Of a DNA stretch of 64,000 nt, positions 1-8,671 are shown in pieces; the stretch's first letter is position 1; each line of letters starts with the position of its first letter. The position numbers and the translations under genes are program-made. Below the pieces are notes generated by a model, which saw only the letters and a program-made list of their open reading frames with translations, did not search any database and was not told the origin of the DNA. Origin of the DNA: Halosimplex carlsbadense 2-9-1. Lineage in GTDB: Archaea > Halobacteriota > Halobacteria > Halobacteriales > Haloarculaceae. The DNA is taken from assembly GCF_000337455.1 (NCBI RefSeq), contig NZ_AOIU01000036.1, positions 220,480-284,479 on the forward strand, written 5' to 3'.

Positions 1-230
1 CCCAGAGCGGTAACCTGGTGATGGTCGCCGACACCTCCTTCCTCAAGTCCTCCGAACTGTACGACCTCGACAACGAGCAGTTCGCCGGCAACCTCCTGGA
101 GTTCCTCGTCTCCGGCGACAAGGACGAGGGCGTGCCACAGGGAAGCGACGGTAACGGCGGCTTCGGTAACGGCGGCGGAGACAGTGGCGGCGGAGACGGC
201 GACACCACACCGATCACCCCGACCCCGTAA
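1..230 (+). CDS. C-terminal end of a DUF4350-like protein (partial)
   Basis: The reading frame is open from the window edge (codons in phase with position 3) to a TAA at 228-230, so only about 75 C-terminal residues are visible. They contain a 'VMVADTSFL' strand followed by 'DNEQFAGNLLEFL', which resembles the end of haloarchaeal DUF4350 / GATase-like proteins, where a 'D-S/T-FL..DN..F..NL' segment closes the domain. A low-complexity Gly/Asp-rich tail ending in TPITPTP follows, typical of haloarchaeal secreted or membrane-linked proteins. The internal GTG/ATG at 18-23 is not a real start because the conserved strand extends upstream of it. Family assignment is an inference from a short fragment. 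Confidence 0.55.
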   Translation, partial: QSGNLVMVADTSFLKSSELYDLDNEQFAGNLLEFLVSGDKDEGVPQGSDGNGGFGNGGGDSGGGDGDTTPITPTP

Positions 231-303
231 CCCGCTCGGATCCGCGTTCCGACACGTCTCTCGTTCGACCGCTACAGACCCGGAACGAGGCGCGTTCGGT
301 CCG

Positions 304-633
304 TTATCCTTTCTTGAAACCGACGAGGAACCCGCCGGTGAACCCGGCGCTGACGGGGATGACCGACAGCAGGCTCACGACGATACCGGGGGGTTGGCTC
401 CCGGTCGCGACGTCCGTCGCGGCGCTACTCGCGTTGACCAGGCCCGCGGAGAGGCGCTCCCAGTCGACGACGAGGATGCCCTGCGACTCCAGAAATTTGA
501 ACAGCGCCAGCTCGACGCCGACCAGGATCGCGATGATCTTCGCGACTTTCTTCGCCGCGAAGCCGATCAGCCCCCCGATCACCGCGCCCGAGCCCAGTTC
601 CAGCCCGATCTGTTGCAGGCCGATGTCTACCAT
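304..633 (-). CDS. FUN14 family membrane protein
   Basis: A 109-residue protein whose N-terminal half has a glycine-rich 'GSGAVIGGLIGFAAKKVAKI' segment followed by a hydrophobic helix. A second membrane segment lies near the C-terminus (about residues 85-105), ending in 'GFLVGFKKG'. This matches the FUN14 family in length and in its Gly-rich N-terminal helix. In eukaryotes FUNDC1 is a mitochondrial membrane protein; the archaeal role is unknown. The start ATG (631-633) has an AT-rich TATA-like element (around 655-663) about 26 nt upstream, consistent with a leaderless mRNA. It is divergent from hflX. Confidence 0.75.
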   Translation of the reverse strand: MVDIGLQQIGLELGSGAVIGGLIGFAAKKVAKIIAILVGVELALFKFLESQGILVVDWERLSAGLVNASSAATDVATGSQPPGIVVSLLSVIPVSAGFTGGFLVGFKKG

Positions 634-795
634 ATCCGTCTCGGTGACGGCGGCGGAATAAGGCTCTTGTGTCCGCCGGCCGGGCCGGGTAACCCCCGTC
701 TACCCGGCGGGTGAGAGGCTGTCGGACCCCGAATCTCGGACGGAACCGTCCGGCGGGCCGCCCGCGTGCGGGTCCTCCGTCCCGACCGACCAGAG

Positions 796-803
796 TTTAA
801 ATA
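796..803 (+). promoter_or_regulatory. TATA box of hflX
   Basis: TTTAAATA lies 25-32 nt before the GTG start at 828, the archaeal TATA spacing that places the transcription start at or very near the start codon. This supports the chosen hflX start and a leaderless transcript. Confidence 0.75.
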
Positions 804-827
804 CGCGGGCGCCGTACTCCCGCGCGA

Positions 828-2138
828 GTGACGGAGACAGGATCCCAACGGCGGGCTGTCGTCGCCAAACGCGTCGACAGCGGACGGTCCGACACGACGG
901 AAATACGCGAGCTCGCACGCGCGGCGGGGTACGACGTGGTCGGCGAGGTCACCCAGACCAGGAAGGAGGACCCCGCGACCCACATCGGGGAGGGGAAAGT
1001 CGCCACGCTCGCGCGCACGGTGATCGAGACCGAGGCGACGGTCGTGGTCTTCGACAACCAGCTCGGGCCGTATCAGACGTACAACATCGGCAACGAACTC
1101 CCCGAAGGGGTCAAACTGCTCGACCGCTTCCGGCTCATCCTCGAGATATTCGGCCAGCGCGCACAGACCCGCAAGGCCCAGCTCCAGGTCGAACTCGCGG
1201 AGCTGCGCTACGAACTCCCGCGAGCGGAGGCGAAGGCCAGCCTCGCCCGGCGCGACGAGCGACCGGGGTTCATGGGGCTGGGTGAGTACGACGAGAGCCG
1301 CGAGCGGGACATCAAGTCCCAGATCTCGCGTATCCGCGACGAACTCGAACGGATCGAAGAGACCGAGGAGCATCGCCGCACCCAGCGCCGCGAATCCGGG
1401 TTCGACCTGGTGGCGCTGGCCGGCTACACGAACGCGGGGAAGTCGACGCTCCTGCGTCGTCTGGCCGAGGACGTCGACGTGGACGAGAACGAGGACCTGC
1501 ATCCGGACCTGGACGCGACCGCCGAGTCCGAGGACCGGCTGTTCACGACGCTGGGGACGACGACCCGACGCGCGGACATGGACCAGCGGGACGTGCTCGT
1601 GACCGACACCGTCGGGTTCGTCTCGGATCTCCCCCACTGGCTCGTCGAGTCGTTCAAGTCGACGCTGGATTCGGTCTACCGGGCTGATCTCGTCCTGCTG
1701 GTCGTCGACGTGAGCGAACCGGTCGAGGAGATCCGCGAGAAGCTCGTCACGTGTCACGACACGCTCGCCGAGCGCAACGAAGCGCCCATCGTGACGGTGT
1801 TGAACAAGGTCGACACGGTCGACGACGAAGAGGTGGCCCGCAAACGGGACGCGCTGTCGGCGCTGGCGCCCAACCCGGTCGCGGTGTCGGCCCGGACGGG
1901 CGAACGGGTCGACGACCTCCGCGAGCGCATCCACGCGGAACTCCCGGACTACGAGCGCGAGCGGCTCGTCCTGCCGATGACCGACGACACGATGTCGGTC
2001 GTCTCGTGGATCCACGACAACGCCCAGGTCGACTCGGTCGACTACGGCGACCAGGTCGTCATCGAGTTCGAAGCCCGCCCCGCGGTCGTCGAGCGGTCGC
2101 GCTCGAAGGCGGGCGAGCTCGTCGAGGCGTCGGCCTGA
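828..2138 (+). CDS. hflX: GTPase HflX
   Basis: A 436-residue ribosome-associated GTPase of the Obg-HflX superfamily. The N-terminal HflX domain contains 'QLGPYQTYNIGNEL..LLDRFRLILEIF..RAQTRKAQLQVELAEL', the usual HflX signature. It is followed by a coiled-coil linker and then the G domain: G1 'GYTNAGKST' from about residue 199, G3 'DTVGF' near 260 and G4 'NKVD' near 326. Length and domain order are normal for archaeal HflX. The family binds the large ribosomal subunit and splits or rescues stalled ribosomes, and the same role is inferred here. Translation starts at GTG 828, positioned by the TATA box at 796-803. The next gene is convergent. Confidence 0.95.
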   Translation: MTETGSQRRAVVAKRVDSGRSDTTEIRELARAAGYDVVGEVTQTRKEDPATHIGEGKVATLARTVIETEATVVVFDNQLGPYQTYNIGNELPEGVKLLDRFRLILEIFGQRAQTRKAQLQVELAELRYELPRAEAKASLARRDERPGFMGLGEYDESRERDIKSQISRIRDELERIEETEEHRRTQRRESGFDLVALAGYTNAGKSTLLRRLAEDVDVDENEDLHPDLDATAESEDRLFTTLGTTTRRADMDQRDVLVTDTVGFVSDLPHWLVESFKSTLDSVYRADLVLLVVDVSEPVEEIREKLVTCHDTLAERNEAPIVTVLNKVDTVDDEEVARKRDALSALAPNPVAVSARTGERVDDLRERIHAELPDYERERLVLPMTDDTMSVVSWIHDNAQVDSVDYGDQVVIEFEARPAVVERSRSKAGELVEASA

Positions 2139-2169
2139 GCCGGTCGGTCTCGGGACCGTCCCGACCCGC

Positions 2170-2619
2170 CTACTCCTCCCGGTCCCGACGCCACTCCAGC
2201 GCCCGCTCCCGGAGTTCCCGACAGCGCTCGCCCTCGACGGTCAGGTCCGGGACCGGCACGGGCGAGCCGTCCTCGTCGATGGCGACGAAGACGAACTGCG
2301 ACTCGGTGGTCATCTCCTGTTCGCCGGTCCGGGGGTTCTCCCGGGCGGCCCGGAGGTGGACGTTGACGCTGGAGCGGCCCTCGTCGTAGACGAACGCCTC
2401 GATGACGACCACCTCGCCGGTGGGGACCGGCCGGTGGAAGTCCATCCGGTCGATCGAGGCGGTCACGCAGGGTTCGCCGGCGAAACGCATCGCCGACATC
2501 GCGCCGAGTTCGTCCATCCACTTCATGACGTTGCCGCCGTGGACGGTCCCGTAGTTGTTGGCGTGGTTGGGCTGGACGCGCCATCGGTTCTCCAGGTAGG
2601 TGTCGCTGACTCTCGGCAT
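2170..2619 (-). CDS. Acyl-CoA thioesterase (hotdog fold, YciA/BACH type)
   Basis: A 149-residue single hotdog-domain protein. The helix segment 'NHANNYGTVHGGNVMKWMDELGAMSAMRFAG' matches the acyl-CoA thioesterase signature, with the Asn-x-x-Gly-x-x-x-Gly-Gly turn and catalytic Asp in 'WMDE'. It is followed by 'DRMDFHRPVPTGEVVVIEAFV'. The family hydrolyses acyl-CoA to free acid and CoA in the cytosol; chain-length preference cannot be read from the sequence. It is convergent with hflX (31 bp gap). The C-terminal charged tail is short. No operon partner is evident. Confidence 0.88.
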   Translation of the reverse strand: MPRVSDTYLENRWRVQPNHANNYGTVHGGNVMKWMDELGAMSAMRFAGEPCVTASIDRMDFHRPVPTGEVVVIEAFVYDEGRSSVNVHLRAARENPRTGEQEMTTESQFVFVAIDEDGSPVPVPDLTVEGERCRELRERALEWRRDREE

Positions 2620-2681
2620 AGTTCCCTTGACGGGCGGGAGGGTTGTCGGTCTACCGACCGTCCCGTACCGGCCCGGATCGG

Positions 2682-3728
2682 TTACGGCTCGACGAGCACC
2701 TTGATCGCCTCGCGCTCGTCCATCGCGCGGTAGCCCTCGGCGACGTTCTCCAGCGAGACGGTCTTGTCGAAGATGGGCGAGGGGTCGAGCGTCCCCTGGA
2801 GGACATCGGCGAGCAGTTCGTCGGCGTAGGCCCGGACGGGCGCGATGCCGCCGCGGATGGCGACGTTGTCGCCGAAGAAGTCGAACAGGTCGAGGCCGTC
2901 ACCCATGCCGTGAGGGACGCCGACGTAGCCGACGGTGCCGCCGGGACGGGCGACGCCGGCGGCCGTCTCCATCGCGCTCGCTGCGCCGACGCATTCGAGG
3001 ACGTGCTCGGCGCCGCCGTGCGTCAGGTCAGTGACGTGACCTACCACGTCGTCGACGCCCTCGGACCCGCCCAGCACCGTCTCGGTGGCGCCGAACTCCT
3101 CGGCGATGTCGAGGCGGTCGGCGTGGTGGCCGACCGCGACGACGCGGGACGCGCCCAGGCGCTTGGCCGCGAGGACGCCGCAGAGCCCGACGGCGCCGTC
3201 ACCGACGACGACGCAGGTGTCGCCCTCGCCGACGCCGGCGCTGACCGCGGCGTGGTGGCCGGTGCCCAGCACGTCAGTCAGCGGGAGGACCGACCGGAGG
3301 GTGTCCTCGTCGTCGGCGTGGCGGTCGGGGATGCGCACGAGCGTCCCGTCGGCGTGAGGTGACCGGACGTACTCACCCTGGGCGCCGCCGTTGTCGCCGC
3401 CCCACCCGTCGCCGTTCACGCAGGAGGTGTGCAGGCCGCGCCGGCAGAACTCGCACTCGCCACAGCTGACGACGAACGGCGCGTACACCCGGTCGCCCGG
3501 CTCGACGCTCGTCACGTCCTCGCCCACTTCCTTGACGATGCCCATCGGCTCGTGGCCGATGGGCGAGGGGGTGTCGCGGTCGCTCTGCCCGCGGTAGGGC
3601 CACAGATCCGACCCGCAGACGCAGGTGTGGGTGATCCGGACCAGCGCGTCGCTCGGGTCCTCGATCTCGGGTCGCTCCACGTCTTCGACGCGGATGTCCC
3701 GCTCGCCGTGGTAGATGGCTGCGCGCAT
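2682..3728 (-). CDS. Zinc-dependent alcohol dehydrogenase (MDR family)
   Basis: A 348-residue medium-chain dehydrogenase. The N-terminal catalytic domain has the zinc ligands 'CVCGSD' and 'GHE', and structural-zinc cysteines 'CGECEFCRRGLHTSC'. The Rossmann domain carries 'VVGDGAVGLCGVLAAKRLGA'. The frame is open further upstream, but family alignment ('MRAAIYHGERDIRVEDVE') points to the ATG at 3726-3728. It oxidises an alcohol or sugar alcohol with NAD(P); the substrate is unknown. It is preceded by an SGNH-hydrolase gene on the same strand with a 119 bp gap, which may hold its own promoter. Confidence 0.9.
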   Translation of the reverse strand: MRAAIYHGERDIRVEDVERPEIEDPSDALVRITHTCVCGSDLWPYRGQSDRDTPSPIGHEPMGIVKEVGEDVTSVEPGDRVYAPFVVSCGECEFCRRGLHTSCVNGDGWGGDNGGAQGEYVRSPHADGTLVRIPDRHADDEDTLRSVLPLTDVLGTGHHAAVSAGVGEGDTCVVVGDGAVGLCGVLAAKRLGASRVVAVGHHADRLDIAEEFGATETVLGGSEGVDDVVGHVTDLTHGGAEHVLECVGAASAMETAAGVARPGGTVGYVGVPHGMGDGLDLFDFFGDNVAIRGGIAPVRAYADELLADVLQGTLDPSPIFDKTVSLENVAEGYRAMDEREAIKVLVEP

Positions 3729-3847
3729 ACGTAGTATCACTGAGTCCTCTGAAGGCAAAAAGGCGAAGGTCCCCGCAATCGCGAGATGCCACTCCGTCGA
3801 ACCGGTCGTGGCGGCGGAACCGACCGGCTCGGCGAGCGCGGACGCCG

Positions 3848-4861
3848 TCAGTCCAGCACGGTTTCGAGGTGGTCGGCGACGCCGTCCCCGATGGCCATCA
3901 TGCCCTCGTCGCCGGGGTGGAGCACGTCCCACGTCAGGTCACCGGCCGAAACCACGTCCGTCCCCTCGACGAGCGAGAGGTTGTCGTGGGGCGACTCGGC
4001 GACGACCGAGCGCAGCGCCTCGCGGAACGCGCCGGCCCGGTCGGGGTCGCCGCTCGCGGTCACGTCGGCGAAGTACGGGAACAGCGTCACCGCGACGACG
4101 GGCTTGTCCGGATGCGCGCCGGCGACGGTGTCGACGAAGTACTCGACGCGCTCGCGGAACTCCGCGGTCGTGAACTCGGCGTTGGCCATGTTGACCGACA
4201 GCGCCAGCGTCGCCACGTCCCAGTCGTCGCGCTCGGCGACGTAGTCCGCCAGCTCGGGCTCGCAGTGGGCCGACCCCGAAGACCCGAGGTTCACCGCGTC
4301 GAGGCCGCAGTTACGGGCGACCCGCGAGACGTAGCTCAGGTGGGCCGCCGACGCCTTGGCGCCCTCCGTGATCGAGGTGCCGTAGGCGAGATACCGTCGC
4401 TCGGGGAGTTCGTCCTGTTCGGGCGGCCGGCAGTCGCCGGACACGTCGTGGAGGGCGACCGGGACGAACCGCTCGAAGACGAGCCGACAGACCCGGCGGT
4501 CGAACCGACCGGTGTCGACGGCCTCGTCGAGTTCGGCGAGGCGGTCGGGAACGGAGAGCGTCAGCGTCTCCTCGCCGGGGCCGATCTCGCGGGCCTGCCA
4601 GGGCTGGAACGACCCCCAGAAGACGCGCATCTCGGCACGCTCGGGCGTCGAAAGGGTCACCTCGACCTCGGCGTCGTCGCCGTCCGGGACGAAGCGGACC
4701 TCGCTGTGAGAGACGCAGGACTGCCGTTCCCGGCCCATCTCGGTGAGCGACTCCCGGACCGACGCGGGGACGCGACAGAGTCGGTCGCCGCCGTCGGCCC
4801 AGTCTGCGGGCTCGGTCTCGGCCACGTTGTGCAGGGAGACGGACGGGTACGTATCGGTCAT
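3848..4861 (-). CDS. SGNH/GDSL-family hydrolase
   Basis: A 337-residue protein with an N-terminal beta-rich domain (about residues 1-150) and a C-terminal SGNH hydrolase domain. The blocks are visible in order: block I 'YGTSITEG' with the nucleophile Ser, block II 'NLGSSGSA', block III 'LSVNMAN' and block V 'DVLHPGDEG' with the Asp/His pair. This two-domain layout resembles carbohydrate esterases that remove acyl groups from sugars. No signal peptide is seen, so it probably acts in the cytosol. Substrate is unknown. The start ATG at 4859-4861 opens the conserved frame. Confidence 0.83.
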   Translation of the reverse strand: MTDTYPSVSLHNVAETEPADWADGGDRLCRVPASVRESLTEMGRERQSCVSHSEVRFVPDGDDAEVEVTLSTPERAEMRVFWGSFQPWQAREIGPGEETLTLSVPDRLAELDEAVDTGRFDRRVCRLVFERFVPVALHDVSGDCRPPEQDELPERRYLAYGTSITEGAKASAAHLSYVSRVARNCGLDAVNLGSSGSAHCEPELADYVAERDDWDVATLALSVNMANAEFTTAEFRERVEYFVDTVAGAHPDKPVVAVTLFPYFADVTASGDPDRAGAFREALRSVVAESPHDNLSLVEGTDVVSAGDLTWDVLHPGDEGMMAIGDGVADHLETVLD

Positions 4862-4949
4862 CCGGGCGACTCGTCGGTACCACGGGACATACCGCTTGCG
4901 CCTCCGGCGAGGCCGGCCGCCAGGCCGCGACGGGGGTGAGCCGGGACTG

Positions 4950-5456
4950 TCAGAGGGGGCGCTTGGTCTTCTCGACGACTTCGACCGAGTCGATGCCCGT
5001 CTCGGGGTACTCGCCGTCGGCGTCTTTCTCCGCCGACTTCACCATGTCCCAGACGACGTTGAGCCCGGTCGTCGTCCCTTCGAGGGCCTCCATCTCGCAG
5101 CCGGTCTTCCCTGTCGTCTCGACGGCGACGGTGAGTTCGATCGTGTCGTCGCCGAGGGCGAACTCGGTGTCGACGTTCGTGATCGGGATCTGGTGGCACA
5201 TCGGGATCGTCTCCCAGGTGTGCTTGACCGCCTGGATCGCGCCGACGCGAGCGGTCGAGAGCACGTCGCCCTTGTCTACCGCGTCGTCGCGGACCGCATC
5301 AACGGTCTCGGGGCGCAACCGGATTACCCCGCGCGCGACGGCGCGACGAGCGGTGTCGGGCTTGTCGCCCACGTCGACCATCTGGGCCTCGCCGGACTCG
5401 TCGGTGTGCGTGAGGTCGGCGTCTGCCGATTCAGTGTCGCCGTCGCCCTCGCTCAC
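4950..5456 (-). CDS. moaC: Cyclic pyranopterin monophosphate synthase MoaC
   Basis: A 168-residue molybdenum-cofactor enzyme that converts the MoaA product 3',8-cyclo-GTP into cyclic pyranopterin monophosphate. Family motifs are present: 'AQMVDVGDKPDTARRAVARG', 'MCHQIPITNV' and 'TGKTGCEMEALEGTTTGLNVVWDMVK'. The N-terminus is extended by an acidic stretch typical of haloarchaea. Its start overlaps the stop of the NAD(P)HX repair gene by 4 nt (ATGA), so the two are translationally coupled; this neighbour pairing is known in haloarchaea but has no clear pathway logic. Cytosolic. Confidence 0.95.
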   Translation of the reverse strand: MSEGDGDTESADADLTHTDESGEAQMVDVGDKPDTARRAVARGVIRLRPETVDAVRDDAVDKGDVLSTARVGAIQAVKHTWETIPMCHQIPITNVDTEFALGDDTIELTVAVETTGKTGCEMEALEGTTTGLNVVWDMVKSAEKDADGEYPETGIDSVEVVEKTKRPL

Positions 5457-6901
5457 GCCTCGCCACCCCGGTCGGTCCAGAGGACGCTCGGGATCTCCTC
5501 GTGGAGGTCGGTGGCGACGAGACCGTTGTTGCGGCGCTCGTAGACGCGATCGCCGGCCTTGCCGTTGGCGTAGACGGCCATCGCGGCGGCGTGGACCGGT
5601 TCCTCGGTCGCCGCGAGCGCGCCGGTGATCCCCGCGAGCACGTCGCCGGTGCCGCCGACGGTCATGCCGGCGTTGCCGGTGCGGTTGACTCGCGTGGTCT
5701 CGCCGTCGGAGACCACGTCGTACTCGCCTTTCACGAGTACCGTCTGGCCCAGATCCGCGGCGAACCGCTCGACGATCTCGGTCCGTTGCTCCCAGTCGTC
5801 GGTGACGCGCCCGCCCATTTCGGCGAACTCGCCCTGATGGGGCGTGCAGATCAGGTCGGCCTCGGTGTCCACGTCCGGGACCCGCGAGAGTGCGTCGGCG
5901 TCGACGACGGCCGTCCCGGAGTACCCCGAGAGGATCCCCTCGACCGCTTCGAGGGTCTCCGCTTCGTCGCCGAGGCCCGGGCCGATGACCACGGTGTCGT
6001 GGTGGCGGGCCATCTGGAGGAGAAAGCCCACCTGTTTGGGTTCGAGCTGTTTGCCCTGGTATGGCCGGACGATGAGGTCCTCACCGAAGCCCTGGAGTTC
6101 GCGGCCGACGACCATCGGGCACGCGACGCGGACCAGATCCGCCCCCGCGCGGAGGGCGGCCTTCGCGGAGAGTGCGGGCGCGCCGGCGTAGGGTCCGCCG
6201 CCGATCACGAGCACCTCGCCGTTCTGTCCCTTGTGGCTCCCGGGGTCGCGGTCGTCGAGGCGAGTGAGGTCGCCCCGCTCGACGAACCGCTCGGCGGCCG
6301 CCGGGATGCCGATGTCCGCGACGGTCACCTCGGCGTCGAGATCGGCCAGCCCGGGCTTGGTGTCGTGAAACGTGACCACGCTATCGGCCTCGACGGCCGT
6401 CTCGGCGAGCGCGCCCGTCTCGGCGTTCATCCCGGAGGGCACGTCGACCGAGACGACGGTCGCGTCGCTGTCGTTGATCGCGGCGGCCGCGGTGCGTTCG
6501 GGCTCGCGCAGGTCGCCCGCGATACCGGTCCCGAGCATCGCGTCGACGACCACGTCGGGGTCGCCGAGGTCGAACGCCGAGGAGTCCCGGACCGTTTCGG
6601 TGTCGTACTCGCCGGCCGCGAGGGCGTCCCAGTTCTCGCGGGCGATGTCGGTCGCGATCGCCTCGGGGCGACCCAGCAGACTGGTCGTCACGTCGAAGTC
6701 GTCGAGAAAGCGGACCGCGACGAAGGCGTCGCCGCCGTTGTTCCCCCGGCCGGCGACGACGCGGACGCTCGCGCCCGCGTCGGCGACCTCGCGGACCGCT
6801 CGCGCGACCGCGTGCCCGCTCGACTCCATCAACTGCTTGCGCGGGACCCCCATCGCCGCGGCGTTCTCGTCGACCACGGCCATCTCGCTGCCCGTAATCA
6901 T
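5453..6901 (-). CDS. nnrDE: Bifunctional NAD(P)H-hydrate epimerase / ADP-dependent dehydratase
   Basis: A 482-residue fusion that repairs hydrated NAD(P)H. The N-terminal YjeF_N epimerase domain (about 1-210) shows 'GRGNNGGDAFVA' and 'VSVDVPSGMNAETG'. The C-terminal ribokinase-like dehydratase (about 220-480) shows 'GSHKGQNGEVLVIGGG', 'GPGLGDEAET', 'CTPHQGEFAEM' and 'NAGMTVGGTGDVLAGITGALA', whose last Asp is the catalytic base. Length is normal for the archaeal fusion. It is the first gene of a two-gene unit with moaC (ATGA overlap). The start at 6899-6901 is the only one that includes the conserved 'MITGSEMAVVDENAA' opening. Confidence 0.94.
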   Translation of the reverse strand: MITGSEMAVVDENAAAMGVPRKQLMESSGHAVARAVREVADAGASVRVVAGRGNNGGDAFVAVRFLDDFDVTTSLLGRPEAIATDIARENWDALAAGEYDTETVRDSSAFDLGDPDVVVDAMLGTGIAGDLREPERTAAAAINDSDATVVSVDVPSGMNAETGALAETAVEADSVVTFHDTKPGLADLDAEVTVADIGIPAAAERFVERGDLTRLDDRDPGSHKGQNGEVLVIGGGPYAGAPALSAKAALRAGADLVRVACPMVVGRELQGFGEDLIVRPYQGKQLEPKQVGFLLQMARHHDTVVIGPGLGDEAETLEAVEGILSGYSGTAVVDADALSRVPDVDTEADLICTPHQGEFAEMGGRVTDDWEQRTEIVERFAADLGQTVLVKGEYDVVSDGETTRVNRTGNAGMTVGGTGDVLAGITGALAATEEPVHAAAMAVYANGKAGDRVYERRNNGLVATDLHEEIPSVLWTDRGGEA

Positions 6902-6992
6902 GAACGAGCGTTCGCCCGCCCGCCGGATAAGGGTGGGGGCAACCGGCCGTCCGTTCCGGCGATTTCCCCCGACAGTGACCGGACGGTCCCAG

Positions 6993-7271
6993 TCACCGCC
7001 GGATCTCGAACCCGTCCAGTCCCTCCGGCTCGCCGTACTCCGCTTCCACGTCCTCGACGTGTGCGCGGTCGCTGCCCTCGTGACACCACTCGACCATCGC
7101 CTCGACCGCCTCGACCGGGCCCTCGAAGACCGCTTCGACCCGACCGTCTTCGAGGTTCATCACCCACCCGCCGACCCCGCGCTCGCGGGCCTCGTCGCGG
7201 GTCGTCGCCCGGTAGAAGACGCCCTGTACCCGCCCCGTGACGTACACGTGTGCTCGCGTCCGGTCTGTCAT
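6993..7271 (-). CDS. acyP: Acylphosphatase
   Basis: A 92-residue single-domain enzyme that hydrolyses acyl phosphates. The N-terminal motif 'AHVYVTGRVQGVFYRATTRDEARERGVGGWVMNLEDGRVEAVFEG' contains the phosphate loop 'GRVQGVFYR' with the substrate-binding Arg and the catalytic Asn in 'VMNLEDG'. The frame extends upstream to 7304, but the conserved strand starts just after the ATG at 7269-7271. It lies 91 bp upstream of the nnrDE gene on the same strand. Confidence 0.93.
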   Translation of the reverse strand: MTDRTRAHVYVTGRVQGVFYRATTRDEARERGVGGWVMNLEDGRVEAVFEGPVEAVEAMVEWCHEGSDRAHVEDVEAEYGEPEGLDGFEIRR

Positions 7272-7495
7272 ACACGCCGATACGACGCCCCCGTTCAAAA
7301 ACACGCGTCACGAGGACCGGTCCTCGGTCCCGGTGGTCCGCCGCGGTGAAACGAGCCGCTGTGGGTTGTACACCTGTCGATATGCCCGTCGACAATTGGA
7401 CGATACCGGATCGATTCGCCGGAACAGTGTCTGAAGTTCGCGCCCGGCCGCGCAAAACTACGACGTGTTCCAACAGTACTTTGACGGTTTCCCAC

Positions 7496-7500
7496 GGAGG
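7496..7500 (+). promoter_or_regulatory. Shine-Dalgarno site before citrate synthase homologue
   Basis: GGAGG ends 7 nt before the ATG at 7508. SD sites are the exception among the mostly leaderless genes here. It decides between this ATG and in-frame upstream codons such as the ATG at 7382, and implies a leader of at least tens of nucleotides. Confidence 0.6.
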
Positions 7501-7507
7501 CGTGAGC

Positions 7508-8641
7508 ATGAGTGACGAGGATCTGAACCGCGGGCTGGAGGGAATCAGGGTGGCGGAGACGCGACTGAGCGACATCGACGGCGAGGCGGGCGTCCTCACC
7601 GTCGGCGGGTTTCCCGTCGACGAGCTGGCGCGCAACGCCACCTACGAGGAGAGCGTCTTCCTGCTGTTCGAGGACCGGTTGCCGTCGGCCGACGAACTCG
7701 CGGAGTTCCGGGCGGACCTGGCCGGTCGTCGGGCGATCGGTGACGAGGTCCGGGCGGTCCTGCAGCGGGCGGCCGAAGAGGAGAAACCGGCGATGGACGC
7801 GTTGCGGATGGGCGCGGCGGCGGCGAATCTCGGCGCCGGCGAGGAGGACCCGGAGGCCGACGCCCGGCGCGTGATCGCCGTCTTCCCGACCGTCGTCGCG
7901 ACCTACTGGCGCTACCGCGAGGGTGACGAGCCGGTCGAGCCGCGCGAGGACCTGCGCCACGCGGCGAACTACCTGTACATGCTGAACGGCGAGGAGCCGG
8001 ACGAGGCGGCCGTCCGGGGGCTCGAGACGTACCTCAACACAGTCATCGACCACGGGCTGAACGCTTCGACGTTCACCGCCCGCACCGTCGTGTCGACGGA
8101 GTCCGACGTGGTCTCGGCGGCGACCGCGGCCGTCGGCACGCTCAAGGGACCGCTCCACGGCGGCGCGCCCGGCCCCGTCCTCGACATGCTCCGGTCGATC
8201 CACGAGTCGGGCGACCCCGAGGGGTACGTCCACGAGAAGCTGGAGGCGGGCGAGCGACTGATGGGCTTCGGCCACCGCGTCTACCGCGTCCGCGACCCGC
8301 GGGCCGCAGTCCTGGAGGCCGCCGCCTCGGAGTTCTACGACGAAGCCGGCGACTCAGACTTCTTCGAGACGATCACGGAGTTCGAGGACGTGGCCGTCGA
8401 GGTCCTCGCCGAGCACAAGCCCGGCCGCGACCTGGAGACGAACGTCGAGTTCTACACCGCCGCGCTGCTCGACGGCGTCGGCGTCCCGAAGGAGCTGTTC
8501 ACGACCTGTTTCGCCGTCTCGCGGGTCGGCGGCTGGACCGCTCACGCGCTCGAACAGCTCGACGACAATCGACTCATCCGCCCGCTTTCGTCCTACGTCG
8601 GCGACCGCGACCGCTCGTGGACGCCCGTCGACGAGCGATAG
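7508..8641 (+). CDS. Citrate synthase / 2-methylcitrate synthase family protein
   Basis: A 377-residue citrate synthase family enzyme, condensing acetyl-CoA or propionyl-CoA with oxaloacetate. Catalytic regions are visible: 'HGLNASTFTARTVVST', 'GPLHGGAPGPVL' and 'GFGHRVYRVRDPRA'. The motif that normally carries the catalytic Asp (NVD) reads 'ETNVEFYTAALLDGVGVP', with Glu in its place. The N-terminal 'VLTVGGFPVDELA' replaces the usual 'Y-R-G-Y' segment. It is therefore either a divergent primary enzyme or a paralogue such as methylcitrate synthase. The ATG at 7508 follows a GGAGG; the frame is open upstream to 7250. sucCD lie 7 kb away, not in an operon with it. Confidence 0.85.
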   Translation: MSDEDLNRGLEGIRVAETRLSDIDGEAGVLTVGGFPVDELARNATYEESVFLLFEDRLPSADELAEFRADLAGRRAIGDEVRAVLQRAAEEEKPAMDALRMGAAAANLGAGEEDPEADARRVIAVFPTVVATYWRYREGDEPVEPREDLRHAANYLYMLNGEEPDEAAVRGLETYLNTVIDHGLNASTFTARTVVSTESDVVSAATAAVGTLKGPLHGGAPGPVLDMLRSIHESGDPEGYVHEKLEAGERLMGFGHRVYRVRDPRAAVLEAAASEFYDEAGDSDFFETITEFEDVAVEVLAEHKPGRDLETNVEFYTAALLDGVGVPKELFTTCFAVSRVGGWTAHALEQLDDNRLIRPLSSYVGDRDRSWTPVDER

Positions 8642-8671
8642 CGGTCCGGCGCGGCCGGAGCCGCTTCTGCG

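Noticed and set aside
3719..3932. 68-codon N-terminal extension of the alcohol dehydrogenase
   Set aside because: Low-complexity and outside the family; the conserved domain starts at the ATG 3726-3728.
5501..7240. 579-codon plus-strand frame opposite nnrDE
   Set aside because: Shadow frame of a conserved bifunctional enzyme; composition is repetitive Val/Asp/Arg with no motif.
7382..7507. 42-codon upstream extension of the citrate synthase homologue
   Set aside because: In frame and open, but the GGAGG just before ATG 7508 and the family start 'MSDE..L..GLEG' favour the shorter protein.
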